From NCBI GenBank assembly GCA_034509735.1, contig JACGWO010000005.1, forward strand, positions 20,573,264-20,637,263: DNA of 64,000 bases, in the 5' to 3' direction. Below the pieces are notes generated by a model. The model saw nothing but the letters and a program-made list of their open reading frames with translations, had not been told where the DNA came from and did not search any database. Numbering within the stretch: position 1 is the first letter of the stretch; each line of letters opens with the position of its first letter. Source of the DNA: Sesamum alatum (lineage: Eukaryota > Streptophyta > Magnoliopsida > Lamiales > Pedaliaceae). The position numbers were made by a program, and so were the translations under genes. Shown one piece after another: positions 21,736-34,588 of this stretch.

Positions 21736-24475
21736 ATCTCCCACTGGACCTTAAAGCCAATTACCCATGCCAGTCAGACCATTGTGGGTATGAGTAATCT
21801 ACGATACCAAGCTTTGCCTCGCAGGTCCACTATATTTTTCTGCCGAAGAAACACAGTCCAATCGTATATTACCTCTTCCTACCATCACTACCTGCATATG
21901 GTGGTTGTCTAATAATTTTTCATGAATTTTGTAATGACATCTCGAGCCCAAGGCTTTAGCCATAGCCTAGTTGTCAACCTCCCAGGGAACTACTGGCTCG
22001 GCCTGCTAGGCACCATATCCAACCAATGGATGCAGTTTCTTCTAATCCACTTTCCAAAATGACTTCCAAAGTTGTCATATATTCGACTTTCATGTCATAG
22101 TATCCTGTTTGGAACCTTTTCAAGCCACCACACTAAGTCTTACGTAGGTATTGTGACTAAACATTATTCACATGATTCAGGAAGCTAGTATCACTATAGC
22201 TTTTCAGAATTAACTCTCCATAAATTTTGCATCAAGAACACTTCTTTAATCCTTATTCAGATATGAAAGACTGCTCTCAACTATTGTCTACTGCCTTTTC
22301 GGTACACACCCGATAGCTGTTGTTATGCCAGAAGCATAAACAACATCAGGCCCAGTGCACCGAACAACATTCACATGCTGCCTACGGCAAAGACGTAGGG
22401 GATGTCAGACATCTAAACTTCCTCATCAGTCACATGTGACTGAGTCTCGGACAAAATAACCCTCTATGTAGGAATCTAATTCCCTTCATGGAGAATTGCA
22501 TGAACAATGCTCATGTTTAAGTGTTTCCTAACATCTTAAATTCTTTTTGAACGAAAAAGACGTTACACACTAAACACTCAGAACATGACTATCCTCCCGC
22601 TGACCCAAAATCTAGTTCCTGACCAAGTCATACTTCGTATGAGATCGTCAAAAAATTGAATATTCCAGTTACATGAAGTTTCAAACTTAGTTTGAATTTC
22701 CATGGCGAATCCCATAGCTCCAAGCCATTGATCCGATTATGATGTCCAACATTGCTTCTCCTTGTGCTTTTGGATTAAGATCCAATTGACCAAGGCAAAA
22801 AGGTATTTCGGACATCCCTTGGAGGATTGAAATATAGTTAGTGGATAAATTTCGAATACAATTGATGTTTGCATTATGCTACATGTCACCTGCACAAACA
22901 GACCCTGGGTCGAGTTTGTCTCGCACGCGTCCCTTGACGTATGTAAGACCATCCCACAAGATCAAGAACTTTGTAGGTCACAAGTTTGTCAAACCATATC
23001 CAATATGGTTACTAGATCTTGACTTTAAGAAAGTGCCATTTTCTCAACTTGGTAACTTTTTCAAGTCAATGTCTAGTTTCGGTAAGGTAATCCAGTGAAA
23101 CCCCGACTGAACTATATCCCAACACGGTTCAATTTCTCTCTTATTAGAGACCGTTCAAATATGGCTGTTTAGGAAGAATTCTATTGAGTGAGAATTCCGT
23201 ATTCATTGCGATATACTAGAATTCCCACTAAATACACGCCCTTTTGATCCAATTGAAAGGTTTAATTTTGCAACCAGTTTGGGTTCACCACTCTAAGTCT
23301 AATTCCCCAAACCTTCAAAAGGTCCTTAAACTTGCAAATCCCCTTATGGTCCTATGTATTCAGTGACCTACAAATCTCTAATTGGATCCAGTCCAATAGA
23401 CTATTGGCAAGCTCACTTTGTCCTACAGAGAAGCTTTACGGTCTTTTTTTCTCAGAAAGAATTTCTAAGCTAGTCGACTCAAATTATCTATCGCTAGACT
23501 ATTTGAATCTTCCAACTTTTCCATCTCAACTAGAAGAAATGGACCTAGCTATACGTGCCAAGATCTATAAGTTTATCTTAATTATCTATTTTTTAATCAT
23601 TTGCTTTGAGCATTCATAACTAATGTTAAATCTTAAATCAAATTACCTTTATGGAAGAGGAGTTTAAGACAATTCCTCTTCCAATGCCCCTTTTCCCAGT
23701 AGTTAATGCAGACATCATGTGGAATGCTTAACTGCCTGAATCACCTTCCTCTTTCCTTTACCCTTGCCCATCAGTGTAACAGGAGCACTCGAAGTGCTAG
23801 CAGCAGTTGATGTTGTCTTAGTCTTCTTCCTCTTTCGACGTCTAGCACCCTTGCCTTTCGCTTTAGAGGTTAAAACCTCTCCTACTGGTATCGGCACGCA
23901 GATTTTTCAATCATTACCTCGTACTGGACCAACATATTTATCAACTCATGAAGGTCTTTCTAAAGCCAATTCATGTTGTAGTTGACAATAAATGGGTCAA
24001 ATGAGAGAGGAAGAGACAAAGGATCACATCGATATACGTCTCTTTTTCAAGATCGGCTTGGAGGTCTTTTTCAAGATCGGCTTGGATGTACAGATGACCT
24101 CTATCGTCTTAGCACCAATGAATGCTTTCGTCGTAGCATAGCTAATATGTCGATCCGAAACCGCATACACACCGTTCATGCGGAGCATCATCAACTTGAC
24201 ATTATCATGCCTTTTGTACTATTTCTGGATCTCAATAGTCATCGAGGCCAGTATGACGCTTCGAACCTTCTGGCGGTTCTCATGCCACATCTCGAACGTC
24301 AAATATTTTTTGGGGGTGGACGCCTTTAGCAAAGACCAAGGAAGAGACCTATCCAAAACGTAGGTTTTGTTCTCGAAATCTAGGACTATTCTAAGATTTT
24401 TGCAATCAATCATTGTAGGTTGTTCCGTCAAATTTTATTAGTCTCAAATTTTTGTGTAAGTGGATTCTTAAACAT
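21736..24475 (-). pseudogene. Copia C gag-pol remnants
   Basis: Gag starts at the ATG at 24475 on the minus strand (MFKNPLTQ). A recognisable gag core lies at 24431-24219 (NLRIVLDFENKTYVLD, RSVILASM), followed by a lysine-rich tract at 23897-23715 that corresponds to the basic region before the zinc knuckle in element D. Further along, only fragments of the pre-integrase region (about 23560-23400), RT and RNase H (about 22440-22050) can be matched to element D. Frames are broken throughout. This is an old, inactive copy. Confidence 0.75.
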
Positions 24476-26388
24476 CTACAATTAAATAAAAAACTTGTAG
24501 TAGATTATCGTAAAATGGTGTTCAAGTTAAGATTTGGTCTTTAGTCATTAACCTCTTTCACTATTTATTCAAAAGCCCACCACTCTCACGTGGGGTTTCG
24601 GTAAACTTTTTCCTAGTGGGCTTGGGGTCCACAAATACAATTCTCCATGCCCCACTTTTACGATTCACATGAAAAAAGACTTTGTAGGAGGTAACCTATA
24701 CCATTCTCATCCATGAGATCCCCAAGGTATTTTGCCTCGCCTTTTCACATGATCCCGAGGACTCCAAACGAATCATGTTACTCGGCGTTAGGCCTGGCCC
24801 ATCTACCAAATGATACCTCGACTGTCGCCCCCCACAACTCGTGAAATAGAAAACAGGAGTGTATTCACTTTGTTCATAACAGTAGCACAAGTTTCTTCCA
24901 TCCCAAACGTGCCACGACTCGTGAGACCACAATTAGGTGAAAGTAGCTTCCTCACCACATTGCTATGAATTGAAGGATTGGATTAATTAAATACTATTTT
25001 ATTTATATCCATTATGGGCCAAACATTAACTTAGATAAACCAAGTGACAATTCGTTTATGGTTTTTGACCGAGACCTCACCACATTTAGGTATTGTGCAT
25101 GTGATTAAATGATAAATATTTAATAAAGCATTTTCATAATAAATAAATGCATCACACGCAAAATAAAAGCCTAGCATGCCCCTTTTAGATGATCAACAAC
25201 CTAATCCTATGCGATCTATTGAGCCCACAGTGGATCTATGATTAATCTAGGGTAGATCTACGCTATTACAAGTATATAACCAATTAATATTCTAATGGGC
25301 CTTGTATCTCCTCTTTATTTTTTTACGCTCTCCATCGTGGGCTTCACTAGACCTCTCCATGGATCCTCCGCGGCCCATCTAATGGCCTCTTCCATTGGCC
25401 TCCATCGCCTTGGGCTTACATCCTTATATTTATTTATCAAAAATAAAACCCTCACCTCATAACTACTCTCATTACATCATAAAAAATAAGAAACCGTAAT
25501 CATAAGTTGGGGGAAATATAAAAGGAGGGAGAAAGCAAGCCTTATTGTTTCAAAGCTAAAAACGAGAGAGATTAAGACAATAAAGGAGGCACGCAAGCCC
25601 CAACCCAACATAAATTAAACCATACACACGGGCAATGGGCTTTATGATCATCCCTTATAATCCAATTAATAATAAAGTACATTTATTTCCAAAATAAACA
25701 TGCACCACATATAACGCAAATCATGCATTATAATAAATCATACCAAATATCATAAATATGTTATAACACAATTACATGCAGAAAAATACACATTTAATAA
25801 TACAATTAAAAAATGGATACCCCGCACATACATCCAATGTACTATATATTTTTTCTAATTTGGAAACCATTTCCCAACATAATTCATGGAAATTTAAATT
25901 TTGAAAAAGTTCAATTTAACCAAAATAAAATTAGTCATAATCAGAAAATGCAGGAAATGCAGAAAAAATAAAAATATATTTTTTTTCGGAAAAATAGCCC
26001 ATAACAGTCAGCTGGCCGCCAATGGCCAGTAAGCAGTGGGCACAGGAAGACTGGCACACGCCTACGGGCGCGACCGTCCAGTAGTGTTGCGGACCCCACG
26101 CCCCTATGCAGCACGTGCGCGCCTGCTACACAAGTGGCTTGCTGGTTGCTGCCGGCTACGGCCATTTTGCCCAAAAAACCAATATTTTTTTCCTTTTCCT
26201 GCAAAAAACAGAAACTCATAATTTTCCAGAAAATTCAAAATATCCAAAACTTAAAAGCAAAACTAAATCATGTGCTTTAAATATAAAATTATACAATTAA
26301 CAAAATCATGCTTACCAAAAGCAATTAAACACGTTAAATATATTCTAAACACATAATACATGTTAATCCAATGCCACAAGCATTGAAC
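24476..26388 (-). other. Copia C untranslated leader
   Basis: This non-coding leader lies between the primer-binding site and gag. It carries a GC-rich patch at about 26000-26165, in the same relative place as the islands of the A and B elements, and segments alignable with the D leader (for example around 24540-24960). Confidence 0.7.
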
Positions 26389-26404
26389 CGTGGTCTGATA
26401 CAAC
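26389..26404 (-). other. Primer-binding site of copia C, slightly mutated
   Basis: On the minus strand, GTTGTATCAGACCACG follows the LTR end CTTTCA. It is a diverged version of the TGGTATCAGAGC tRNA-Met site seen at 19170. Confidence 0.7.
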
Positions 26405-28740
26405 TGAAAGATAGCAGATCGACCTGAAACGCGACGAAAGCGTGAAAATAGGCGGTAATTAAAACGAGATCGAAGGGTGTACCATTTGATCATTCTCGGG
26501 CTTCGGTGCAATTAAAACACAGAAAAAGCATACGTAAACATGTATTTATTAAAGTGGCAACGGAATAAAAACCAAGAACGGAAAATAACCACGAAAATAT
26601 ACCTTTTTTTGTTTTTCAACTCGGCTCGACTACACGCGTTGACTCCAAATCTCCTTTTCTAGATCCGTTCGGATCACTTAGAGGGTTCAAGTGTACAACC
26701 CCTCTACAGCAAGTCCACACCACAATGGGAAGTTGGATCTAATCCACTTACTAGAAAGGGTAGATCATGAAAGAAACGAAATTCTGAATCACACAATTAA
26801 TTAGTTTATCCAAAATTTCCTTGTTCTCAACTTGAATCTGATTCAAGGAAAATATATGAACACTCTGGAAAAGAGGGAAAGTAAATATTTCCGATTTTCT
26901 CTTTTTTGGAGAGAATAAATGGGTGAGAGAGAGATTAGAGTCACAAAATATGAGACACGCACTAATACACCCCCATATGTGTGCGCGTCTGTTTTCTATT
27001 TTTGAAGAGTGAGAAAGTGAGAGCCCTCATTGTGTATAACACCACAACATCTCTTTTTCAATTTTGGGAATAACCTCTCCACACACACGTTTCTCCACTA
27101 TTAAAAACAGTCTTGGACTTCAAGTGTACCTCATGCATGTGACCGAGATCCATGCACCCACAATCTCATTGGCAGCTATGTTTAGTATGGCACATTTGGA
27201 CCTTTTATTTAATCTAATTAAATATACCCAATAAAAAATCCATATCAATATTTAATCCAATTAAATAAATACACAGGCCCAAAATGTGCTCAATTAATAA
27301 CTCCAATTTATTAATATAGCCCAAACCATTTATTAGTCCAACTAATTAATGTAACTCTTTCTTCCCTAATTAATGAATCCAATCCACTAATTAGACAAGT
27401 CCATCTACTAATTAATTAGTGAATACAATACACTAATTAATTAGCCAAAACCTATTTTAAATTGATCCAATTAATTTAAAAGCCTAAGCCCAAAATCTAA
27501 TTAATCCAATCAATTAAATTCTTGAGTTATCCATCTAATGGATTATCCCAAAATGATCTAATTATTTATTTTCTTTATATATTAATTTAATTCAATTAAA
27601 TTAGTCTATTTCTTCCGGAATTAATTCTAAATTAATTCTATCACTTCCACAGTGATTCGTGTGTGACTCTTTAGGTTCACCCTCAACTAAACTTGGGATT
27701 GTATCCCACAGAATTAATTAAATCTAATTTAATCAATTATTTTTTATCAACCAATAACTAGAGAAACCCGTCACCATGGTTGGCCGTCTAGCAACAGTCC
27801 ATGACATTAGAGACTGGGTGAATGTTGGTGTGAACATTTAGGCTCTGAGTTCTATACGGCACGATCCTTCCGTAAACCATCTTCTAGCCTTAATCTAGGG
27901 CATGGAATTGGATGTCAGTTCCCACCCTTGACTAGGAAACTATGCTTCATACTCGAGATATGTTTACTCTATTGATCCGGTCAAGGGAACCTATTTCTAA
28001 TCGATCAATCGCTTTGGCCACAGACTTTGAGAGTCTAAACCATCTCAGAGTGCAAAAGAGAACTTGCTGTCACAATACTGACAGGGGACAGATTCTATCT
28101 TAGAATCCATCTTCTTCACTACATATTCCGACTGCACTGGACAAGGCTTATGGTGACCATACCTCACAATATGGTCACCGCTCGCTAGGTCCAAGATACA
28201 GTCTTCGTATGTAAGCGACTATCATGATTCCTCAAGTTCAAGGTCTAATCCCGTACTATCGAAGCTGGGAATACCAATCATACCGATCAAGCCTCTGAGG
28301 CTTCCATATGACGATTTTCACGAGTCAGTTCAGTCAGTCGACTACCTTGTCAACAACCTACTAAAATTACATAAACGACTCACGTCTGTCACCGATGAAA
28401 CTCGACACTCACCCATTGAATTCAATACTTAGTGCAAGTCTCTATAGGACTCTCGATGCCTAGAATTAAGGTCCTCACTTGTAACGTTTCAAACCGACCT
28501 TTAGAAGTTGAATTTATAGCCGCCCACTGTGCACAACCCAACTCCACGGATTAACCATTCGGTTTGTGGGAGTTTGTTGTGATGTTATAACACTGTTTAA
28601 CATGAGCAGTGAGCATAACAAACACTTATGCGATTGATAAATACAACTATATTCATCATGTCAATATTACTCTGACAAAGATTGATGAATAGTTCCCAGA
28701 ACTGCCAATCCAATTGGCTTTCTGGTTACTTTTTCTAACA
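26405..28740 (-). repeat. 5' LTR of copia C (2336 bp)
   Basis: On the minus strand it starts TGTTAGAAAAAGTAACC and ends CTTTCA. It contains the core shared with the A and B LTRs (27659-27819), here interrupted by an AT-rich block of about 55 bp. GTAGG at 28741-28745 is the expected 5' target duplication; the partner was lost at the 19630 junction. Confidence 0.9.
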
Positions 28741-28784
28741 GTAGGAGGAGGTAAATAAGCTCCTTGCTGCAGGGCACATCAAGG

Positions 28785-29527
28785 TAGGGATGGGCGTCGA
28801 GTCGGGTAATGCGGGTTTGGGTAGTTCAAGTCGGGTACCCGAACTTTCGGGTAGCTAATTTAACTACCCGATCCTAACCCAAAGTTTTTCGGGTACCCTG
28901 TCAACCAACCTACTAAAATTTCCTCTGAAAAAATGATAATAAAAGTTGTGTTTCAACTTCTATTATCAAATAGAAGCTGAAACAGCTTCTATTTTTCAAA
29001 AGCATAGGTTATTTTGAACAACCTTTGTTTTTGACAGAAAAAGATATATATATATTTTTTTTGCATTTTCTATTGAAATTTTAGTGTTCTTGAGTTTATA
29101 ATAAGTGATAAAATTTTGAATATATTATTAACTAAATAATAAAAGAAAAAGATAATACTAAATTTTGGATTTGATAATATTATTCCATCATTTTCTTGTG
29201 ACATTTAGAAATTTAGGGTTTGAGAGAAAGAAAATGAATTTTTTTTGTTGGGTTGGGACTTAGGAGTTGGAAGGTAAAAAGAAGATTGAGGAGAGAAGGA
29301 TAGAAATAAAATGATAAGTAACATACACTCAAACATTTCTTCTTTACACTTAATTTCAATTTTTATTAAAAAAAAAAGTTTGGGTAGGGGAATCCTACCC
29401 AAACCCCGATCCAATTTTTTAAATTCGGGTATCGGGTAACCCGATACCCGAAATTTTTTAAAAAAAATAACTGAAAAAACTACCTGAACCCGATTTGGTC
29501 AGATTGGGACCCGAACGCCCACCCCTA
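28785..29527. mobile_element. hAT-like non-autonomous element (MITE, 743 bp)
   Basis: The ends are TAGGGATGGGCG and CGCCCACCCCTA, imperfect terminal inverted repeats (11 of 12 positions). A perfect 8-bp duplication CATCAAGG flanks the element (28777-28784 and 29528-29535). Removing the insert and one duplication restores the gypsy RT frame AAGHIKEFNF. The subterminal regions are rich in CGGGTACCCG-like repeats, and the interior is AT-rich without a transposase. The 8-bp duplication and TAGGG end are typical of the hAT superfamily. Confidence 0.88.
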
Positions 29528-29955
29528 CATCAAGGAGTTCAATTTCCAAGAATGGCTATCAAATATTACGCTTGTCCCCAAACTGGGTAACAAATGGCGT
29601 ATGTGTTTAAATTTTAGGGATGTTAACAAAGTTTGCCCTAAAGATTTCTACCCCTTTCCTCACATAGACCAATTGGTGGATTCCACTTCTCGTCATGAAC
29701 TTTTAAGTCTAATGGATTCAAATTATGCGTAACCCCGTTAACCAAAAGCGAGTAAGCTTCATCACATAGGGGAAGCATATTGCTATTATTGTCATGCCCT
29801 TTGGGCTTAAAAATGCAAGTGCCACTTATCAGTGATTGGTAGATTGCATGTTTCGACAATAACTCGGACACAACATGGAGGTCTGCATTGAACATGCTGG
29901 TTTAAGAGCCAGCAAGCTGATCACCACATCACTGATCTTACTATGATGTTCGGGA

Positions 29956-32167
29956 TGTTAGAATAGGTGACCAGAAAGCCAATAGGTTTGGCATTTTGTA
30001 ACCTATTTGACAACTTGATGTAATGTAATATTATGTAATGAATAAAATGAATGTTCATTTCCATTGGTATGTTTTTTGTTGTGCTCATTTCCATATGTTA
30101 AATACTGCTTTACATATATCACAACAAAGCCCACAAATCAAGGATAAACAACTCATGCAGTTGGACCACGCATTTGATGGTGGTTATGAAACCAACTGAT
30201 AAAGGGTTGGGTCTGAAATATTCCAAGTCGAGGACCTCGAGACAAGGCATCGAGAGTCCTATAGAGAGTTGCACCAAGAGTCGTGTTCATTGGATGAGTG
30301 TCGTGTTTCATCGGCTACAAGCGTGGGACGCCTACACGATCTTGGTAGGTTGGTCGACTGGGGTCGAGCCGACTGACTCATGGGGATCATCATATGGAAG
30401 CCTTAGAGGCTTGGTCGGTATGATTGGATTTCCGTGGTTCTGATAGTACGGGAGTAGTCCTCAGACTTGAGGAATCATGGCAGTCACGTGCACACGATGG
30501 TTGTATCTTGAATCTGTTGAGAGGTGGTCATTCTGTAAGATGATCATTATAAGCCTTGTCCAGTGCAGTCAAAATGTGTAGCGAGGACAGTGGGTTTCAA
30601 GAAGAGGATCCATCCCTTGTCAGTATGTGACAGAGGTATCTCCTATTCACTCGGAGGCACATTCATGCTGCTTAAACCTGTGGCCACAGTGATTGGTCGA
30701 ACAGGAAATGATTTCCTGTGTCGATGCAATGAAGCATGCGTAGTCTTGAGTATTAAGCATAGACGCCTAGTCAAGGATGGGAACCGACGCCCAATTCCAT
30801 ACCCTAGACTGAGGCCGAGAGACGATAGACGGAAGAACCGTACCCGTACGAAATTGGTGCCTAAATATTCACGCCAACATTCACCTAGTCTCTAGTGCCA
30901 TAGACCCTTGCTAGACGGCCACCCATGTAACGGGCTCCTGTTGGACACGTGCCTAAGTCTAGCTGAAGGTGAACCTAAAGGGTCACATACAAATCACCGA
31001 GAAGATGGAGAAATTGACTTGGAGTCAATGTCAAATGATAATAAGTAATTGGATTACTTAAGGGATTGTCCATTGGATGGACGGGCCAATATTGTATCAG
31101 GCCCTCGTTTAATCGGTAAATGGGATTTATCGGTTAATGTAGAGAGTCGGAAAATTAGGTCTTTTAATTGGATTAAAAGATCAATGGGAATTATTTAAGT
31201 GGACCTTGAATTAAATGGGATTTAATTTTGGGCTCGTTGTAATTGGATTACAATGATATCCGGTCCATTAAATTTCGGCCCAAGAGGTGTGTTAATTCCA
31301 CTTTTGGAATGAGAAGAAGTTGGACTTCTTCCTAAACTAATATGGCCGAAAATTACATCTTTTGAAGAAGTAAAATTCGCCCATACATGGCCTTGGTGAG
31401 GTTGACTTGTCCCTTTTGATAAGGGACAAATCAATTCCAATCAAACCTCTCTCATTTGGTATGATTAAATCATACCTTATGAGATTGTAGGCTTGATTGA
31501 TGAATTGGTGGGATTGATTGGAATGTATCTCGAACTCTTAGGATGAACCTAGACACATTTCAATAATTACATTAATTTGGTATATATATATATATGAGTA
31601 TATACTATCATCAAAGCAAGAGAATAACATTTCATCTTTTTCTAGGAAAAGGAAGAAAAATACACTTCACTTTTCTATCTCAATTTTCGGCCCTCTCTCT
31701 ACTATTCCCCTTTGTTCTTCATTTGATCTTGAATCATTTTGAAGAACAAAGCTATTTCAAGAAAAAACACTAATATAGTAGTGTTCCACAATTCATTGAA
31801 TAGTATCCTCTAGATCCATTTTTCTCTAGCAAGAGAAACGTGATCTCTTCCGGTGTGGTGTGGACTTCTCTACAGAGTTCATACGTTTGAACTTGGTGAG
31901 AATTTCTAGAGAGGAACAACGCTCGTAGTCGTGCAAGCTATATAACTACAAAGGTAATTTTGGTTTTACGCTTTTCTAGCATCCTATTCTATGTCTATGC
32001 TCTATGTACAATATACGTTGTTAATATTATCACATCCTACATCGAACGCTCGGTTGAGCACCCAAGGGCACACCCCTTGGGATTTGGTGATCATTGTTTA
32101 GATTTATGCACTTTTGCGTTTTTCACGCTTCTGCTCGCGCTCCCGGGCGGATCCGCTTGTCCCTTCA
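29956..32167 (+). repeat. Solo LTR B (2212 bp) in gypsy G
   Basis: This is a full-length B-type LTR, TGTTAGAATAGGTGACC to CCTTCA, with gypsy RT sequence directly on both sides and no internal copia sequence. The flanks CGGGA (29951-29955) and CGAGA (32168-32172) are a 4/5 target duplication. A solo LTR forms by recombination between the two LTRs of an inserted element. Confidence 0.9.
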
Positions 32168-34588
32168 CGAGATATTAAAGAAGTATCACATGAAATTAAA
32201 CTCGGCAAAGTGTGTATTTGGAGTCCAAAGTGGACATTTCCTTAGCTACGTGGTGACCGAAAAAGGCATTAAGGTCAATCTAGAAAAAATACGGCAATCC
32301 AAGAGATGGAACATCCTACCAACCTCAACGAGTTACAATTGTTGGGTGCATAACTTTTCTCAACAGGTTCGTATCTTGCTCTGCAGAACGCAGCCTGCGC
32401 TTCTTCAAAGTGTTGAGGAGGACCAAGGACTTCACCTAGGATGAGACAAGTCAACAAGCCTTCCACGATTTTAAGGCTTACTTGGCCGAGCTTCCCTTGC
32501 TTACCAAAACCTCACCATGTGAACCATCACATCTCTATCTTTATGTAGGGAAGCACGTTGTGAGTTCCATGCCTATCAAGGAGGAAGGCAACACAAAAAC
32601 CCGTCTACTATGTCAACAAGGCATTGCATGGTGTTGAACAGCGCTACCCTGAGGTAGAAAATTGGCATTTGCCTTGGTAATAATTGAAAGGAAATTACGT
32701 CCATACTTTTTATCACATTTTATTCTTGTGCACACTAAAACTCCCTATGGAAAAGCTTAGACTTTAGGTAGGATGATCAAATAGGCTGTAGAGCTCATTG
32801 AGCACGACATCTCCTATCAATCTAGAATGGCCATTAAGGCCAAGCACTTGTTGAATTCATGTCTAAAGCAATGCATGCTGAAGAAGATGAAGGGAAATGG
32901 CTACTCCATGTAGATGGCTCCTCCACGTATGCAAACAGTGGGGCTGGAATCTTGCTAATTACCCCAGAAGGGGACGAAGTGGAGTTTGCCTTGAGATTTG
33001 ACTTCAAAGCCTCAAATGATGAGGCTAAGTATGAAGTGCTCGTAACAGGTATCAAAAAGGCTCTCGATGCAGGAGCAACGAATGTGACTGCTTACTCCGA
33101 TTCCCATTAGTAACCAACCATATGGAGGGCACATATGATGTAAAGAAGGACAGAATGCAGGAATACCTTCACGAAATAAACGAACTTAAGAGCAGGCTCA
33201 AAATCTTCCAACTTCATCAAATTCCCAGCACTGAGAACACCAAGGAGGACTACCCCGCCCAGCTAGCTAGCTCTCTAGCCGACTGCAGTTCTCGCACTAT
33301 CACTGTAAGAACACTTACTAAAAGTTTTGATGATACTGATGTAAACATCTTGCAGATTCAGCACGGATTTGAGGAAACCCCTCCTTGACTACCTATAGGA
33401 AGGAACCTTTCCTACTAATGAAAATGAGGCAGTCTGCTGAGGAATAAGGCCGCCAGATTTACTTTGTTAGGACGAATACCCTACAAACGCGGCTTCTCTT
33501 AGTCCTACCTCCGATGCTTGTTAACAGAGGAGCATAAAACCATGCTACAAGAGTTACATAAGGGGTCTTGTAGATGTCACAAGGTGGGATGGCCCTTGCA
33601 GGAAAGACTTTGGGAGTCGGATATTTCTAGCCCACTCTCAAGAAGGATGCAGTAGACTGGGTAAGGAAATGCAAGAATCCAGAAGCACGCCCCACTCATC
33701 CATGTACCTATTAAACCTTTTAAAGCACTCTCAGCAAATTGCCCACTTACCGAATGGGGAATGGATATAGTAAGTCCCTTTCCTACGCACAAGGACAATG
33801 CAAATTCCTACTAATAGTAGCGGATTACTTCAGCAAGTGGGTTGAAGTTGAAACCTTTGCCAATATCACAAAAAACAAAGTACTCAAATTCCTGCAGAAA
33901 AACATAGTCTGCAAGTATGGCTTACCACGTGTAATTATTTTTTACAATGGTCGCCAGTTTCAGGACTAAAAGATCTAAGACTGGTGCCCGATCTAGGCAT
34001 TCAGCAAAGATTTACCTTGGTGACCTATCCCCAAGCTATGGGCGGGTGGAGGTCACAAACTGCATATTGGTGCAAGGCATAAAAACCAAGCTGGAACAAG
34101 TAGGAAAGCAATCAGTAGACGCTCTGCCCAGCGTGCTATGGTCCTACCAAACCACCCGCAGATCAACCATGGAAGAGACTCCTCTCAACCTGGTGTACGA
34201 CTCAGAGGCTGTTATCCTTGTTGTCGAAGGACTGAAAACCTTCAGAATCCGACACTACGAGCATGAAGGCAACAATATCTTGTCACACGCACTAACCTGG
34301 ATTAAGAAATGAAGTTCGAGAAGACGCTCAAATCCGCATGGGTACAAGCAGAAGATGGTAAACACCTACAATAGAAGGTTAAAGAGAGGAGAATTCCAGG
34401 CGGGCGGTCTCGTGCTAAGACGGGCAAGTACCTTAAAACTAGAAAGCACGTTGGATCCACACTAGGAGAGTCCTTACAAAATAATCGAAATTGTCAAATT
34501 CGGAGCATACCAGCTGGAAGATACGGATGGTAGAAAACTCTCTTGGCTATGGAATACCTACAACCTCAGGAAGTTTACTCCTAAACCA

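Larger units (their letters stand above)
19631..28740 (-). mobile_element. Ty1/copia element C, degenerate, minus strand
   Basis: The minus-strand order is 5' LTR (28740-26405), primer-binding site (26404-26389), leader, gag remnant, collapsed pol, then a partial 3' LTR (21735-19631) whose U5 side is missing. A solo LTR of another family sits inside that 3' LTR. The internal region is only about 4.65 kb and much integrase/RT coding sequence is deleted or unreadable. The 5' flank at 28741 is Ty3/gypsy RT sequence, so C inserted into element G. Confidence 0.88.
28741..34588 (+). pseudogene. Ty3/gypsy element G pol (RT, RNase H, integrase), interrupted
   Basis: Pieces of a gypsy pol lie at 28741-28784, 29536-29955 and 32168-34588, separated by a hAT-like MITE and a solo B LTR. 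RT begins with VNKLLAAGHIK, continues KEFNFQEWLSN and LNFRDVNKVCPKD, and resumes as ILKKYHMKLNSAKC. RNase H spans about 32880-33330 (LLHVDGSS, then KASNDEAKYEVL). Integrase follows (VADYFSKWVEVE near 33810). The C-terminus near 34450-34580 matches the usual YQLEDTDG ending. There are many stops and frame shifts. RT preceding integrase fixes the superfamily, and the sequence looks Tat-like. Gag and protease are absent from the window. Confidence 0.88.

Noticed and set aside
30174..30895. Open frames of 89 and 110 codons in the solo LTR B
   Set aside because: The same sequence in other B LTRs has different breaks, and there is no conserved protein. These are chance frames in LTR sequence.
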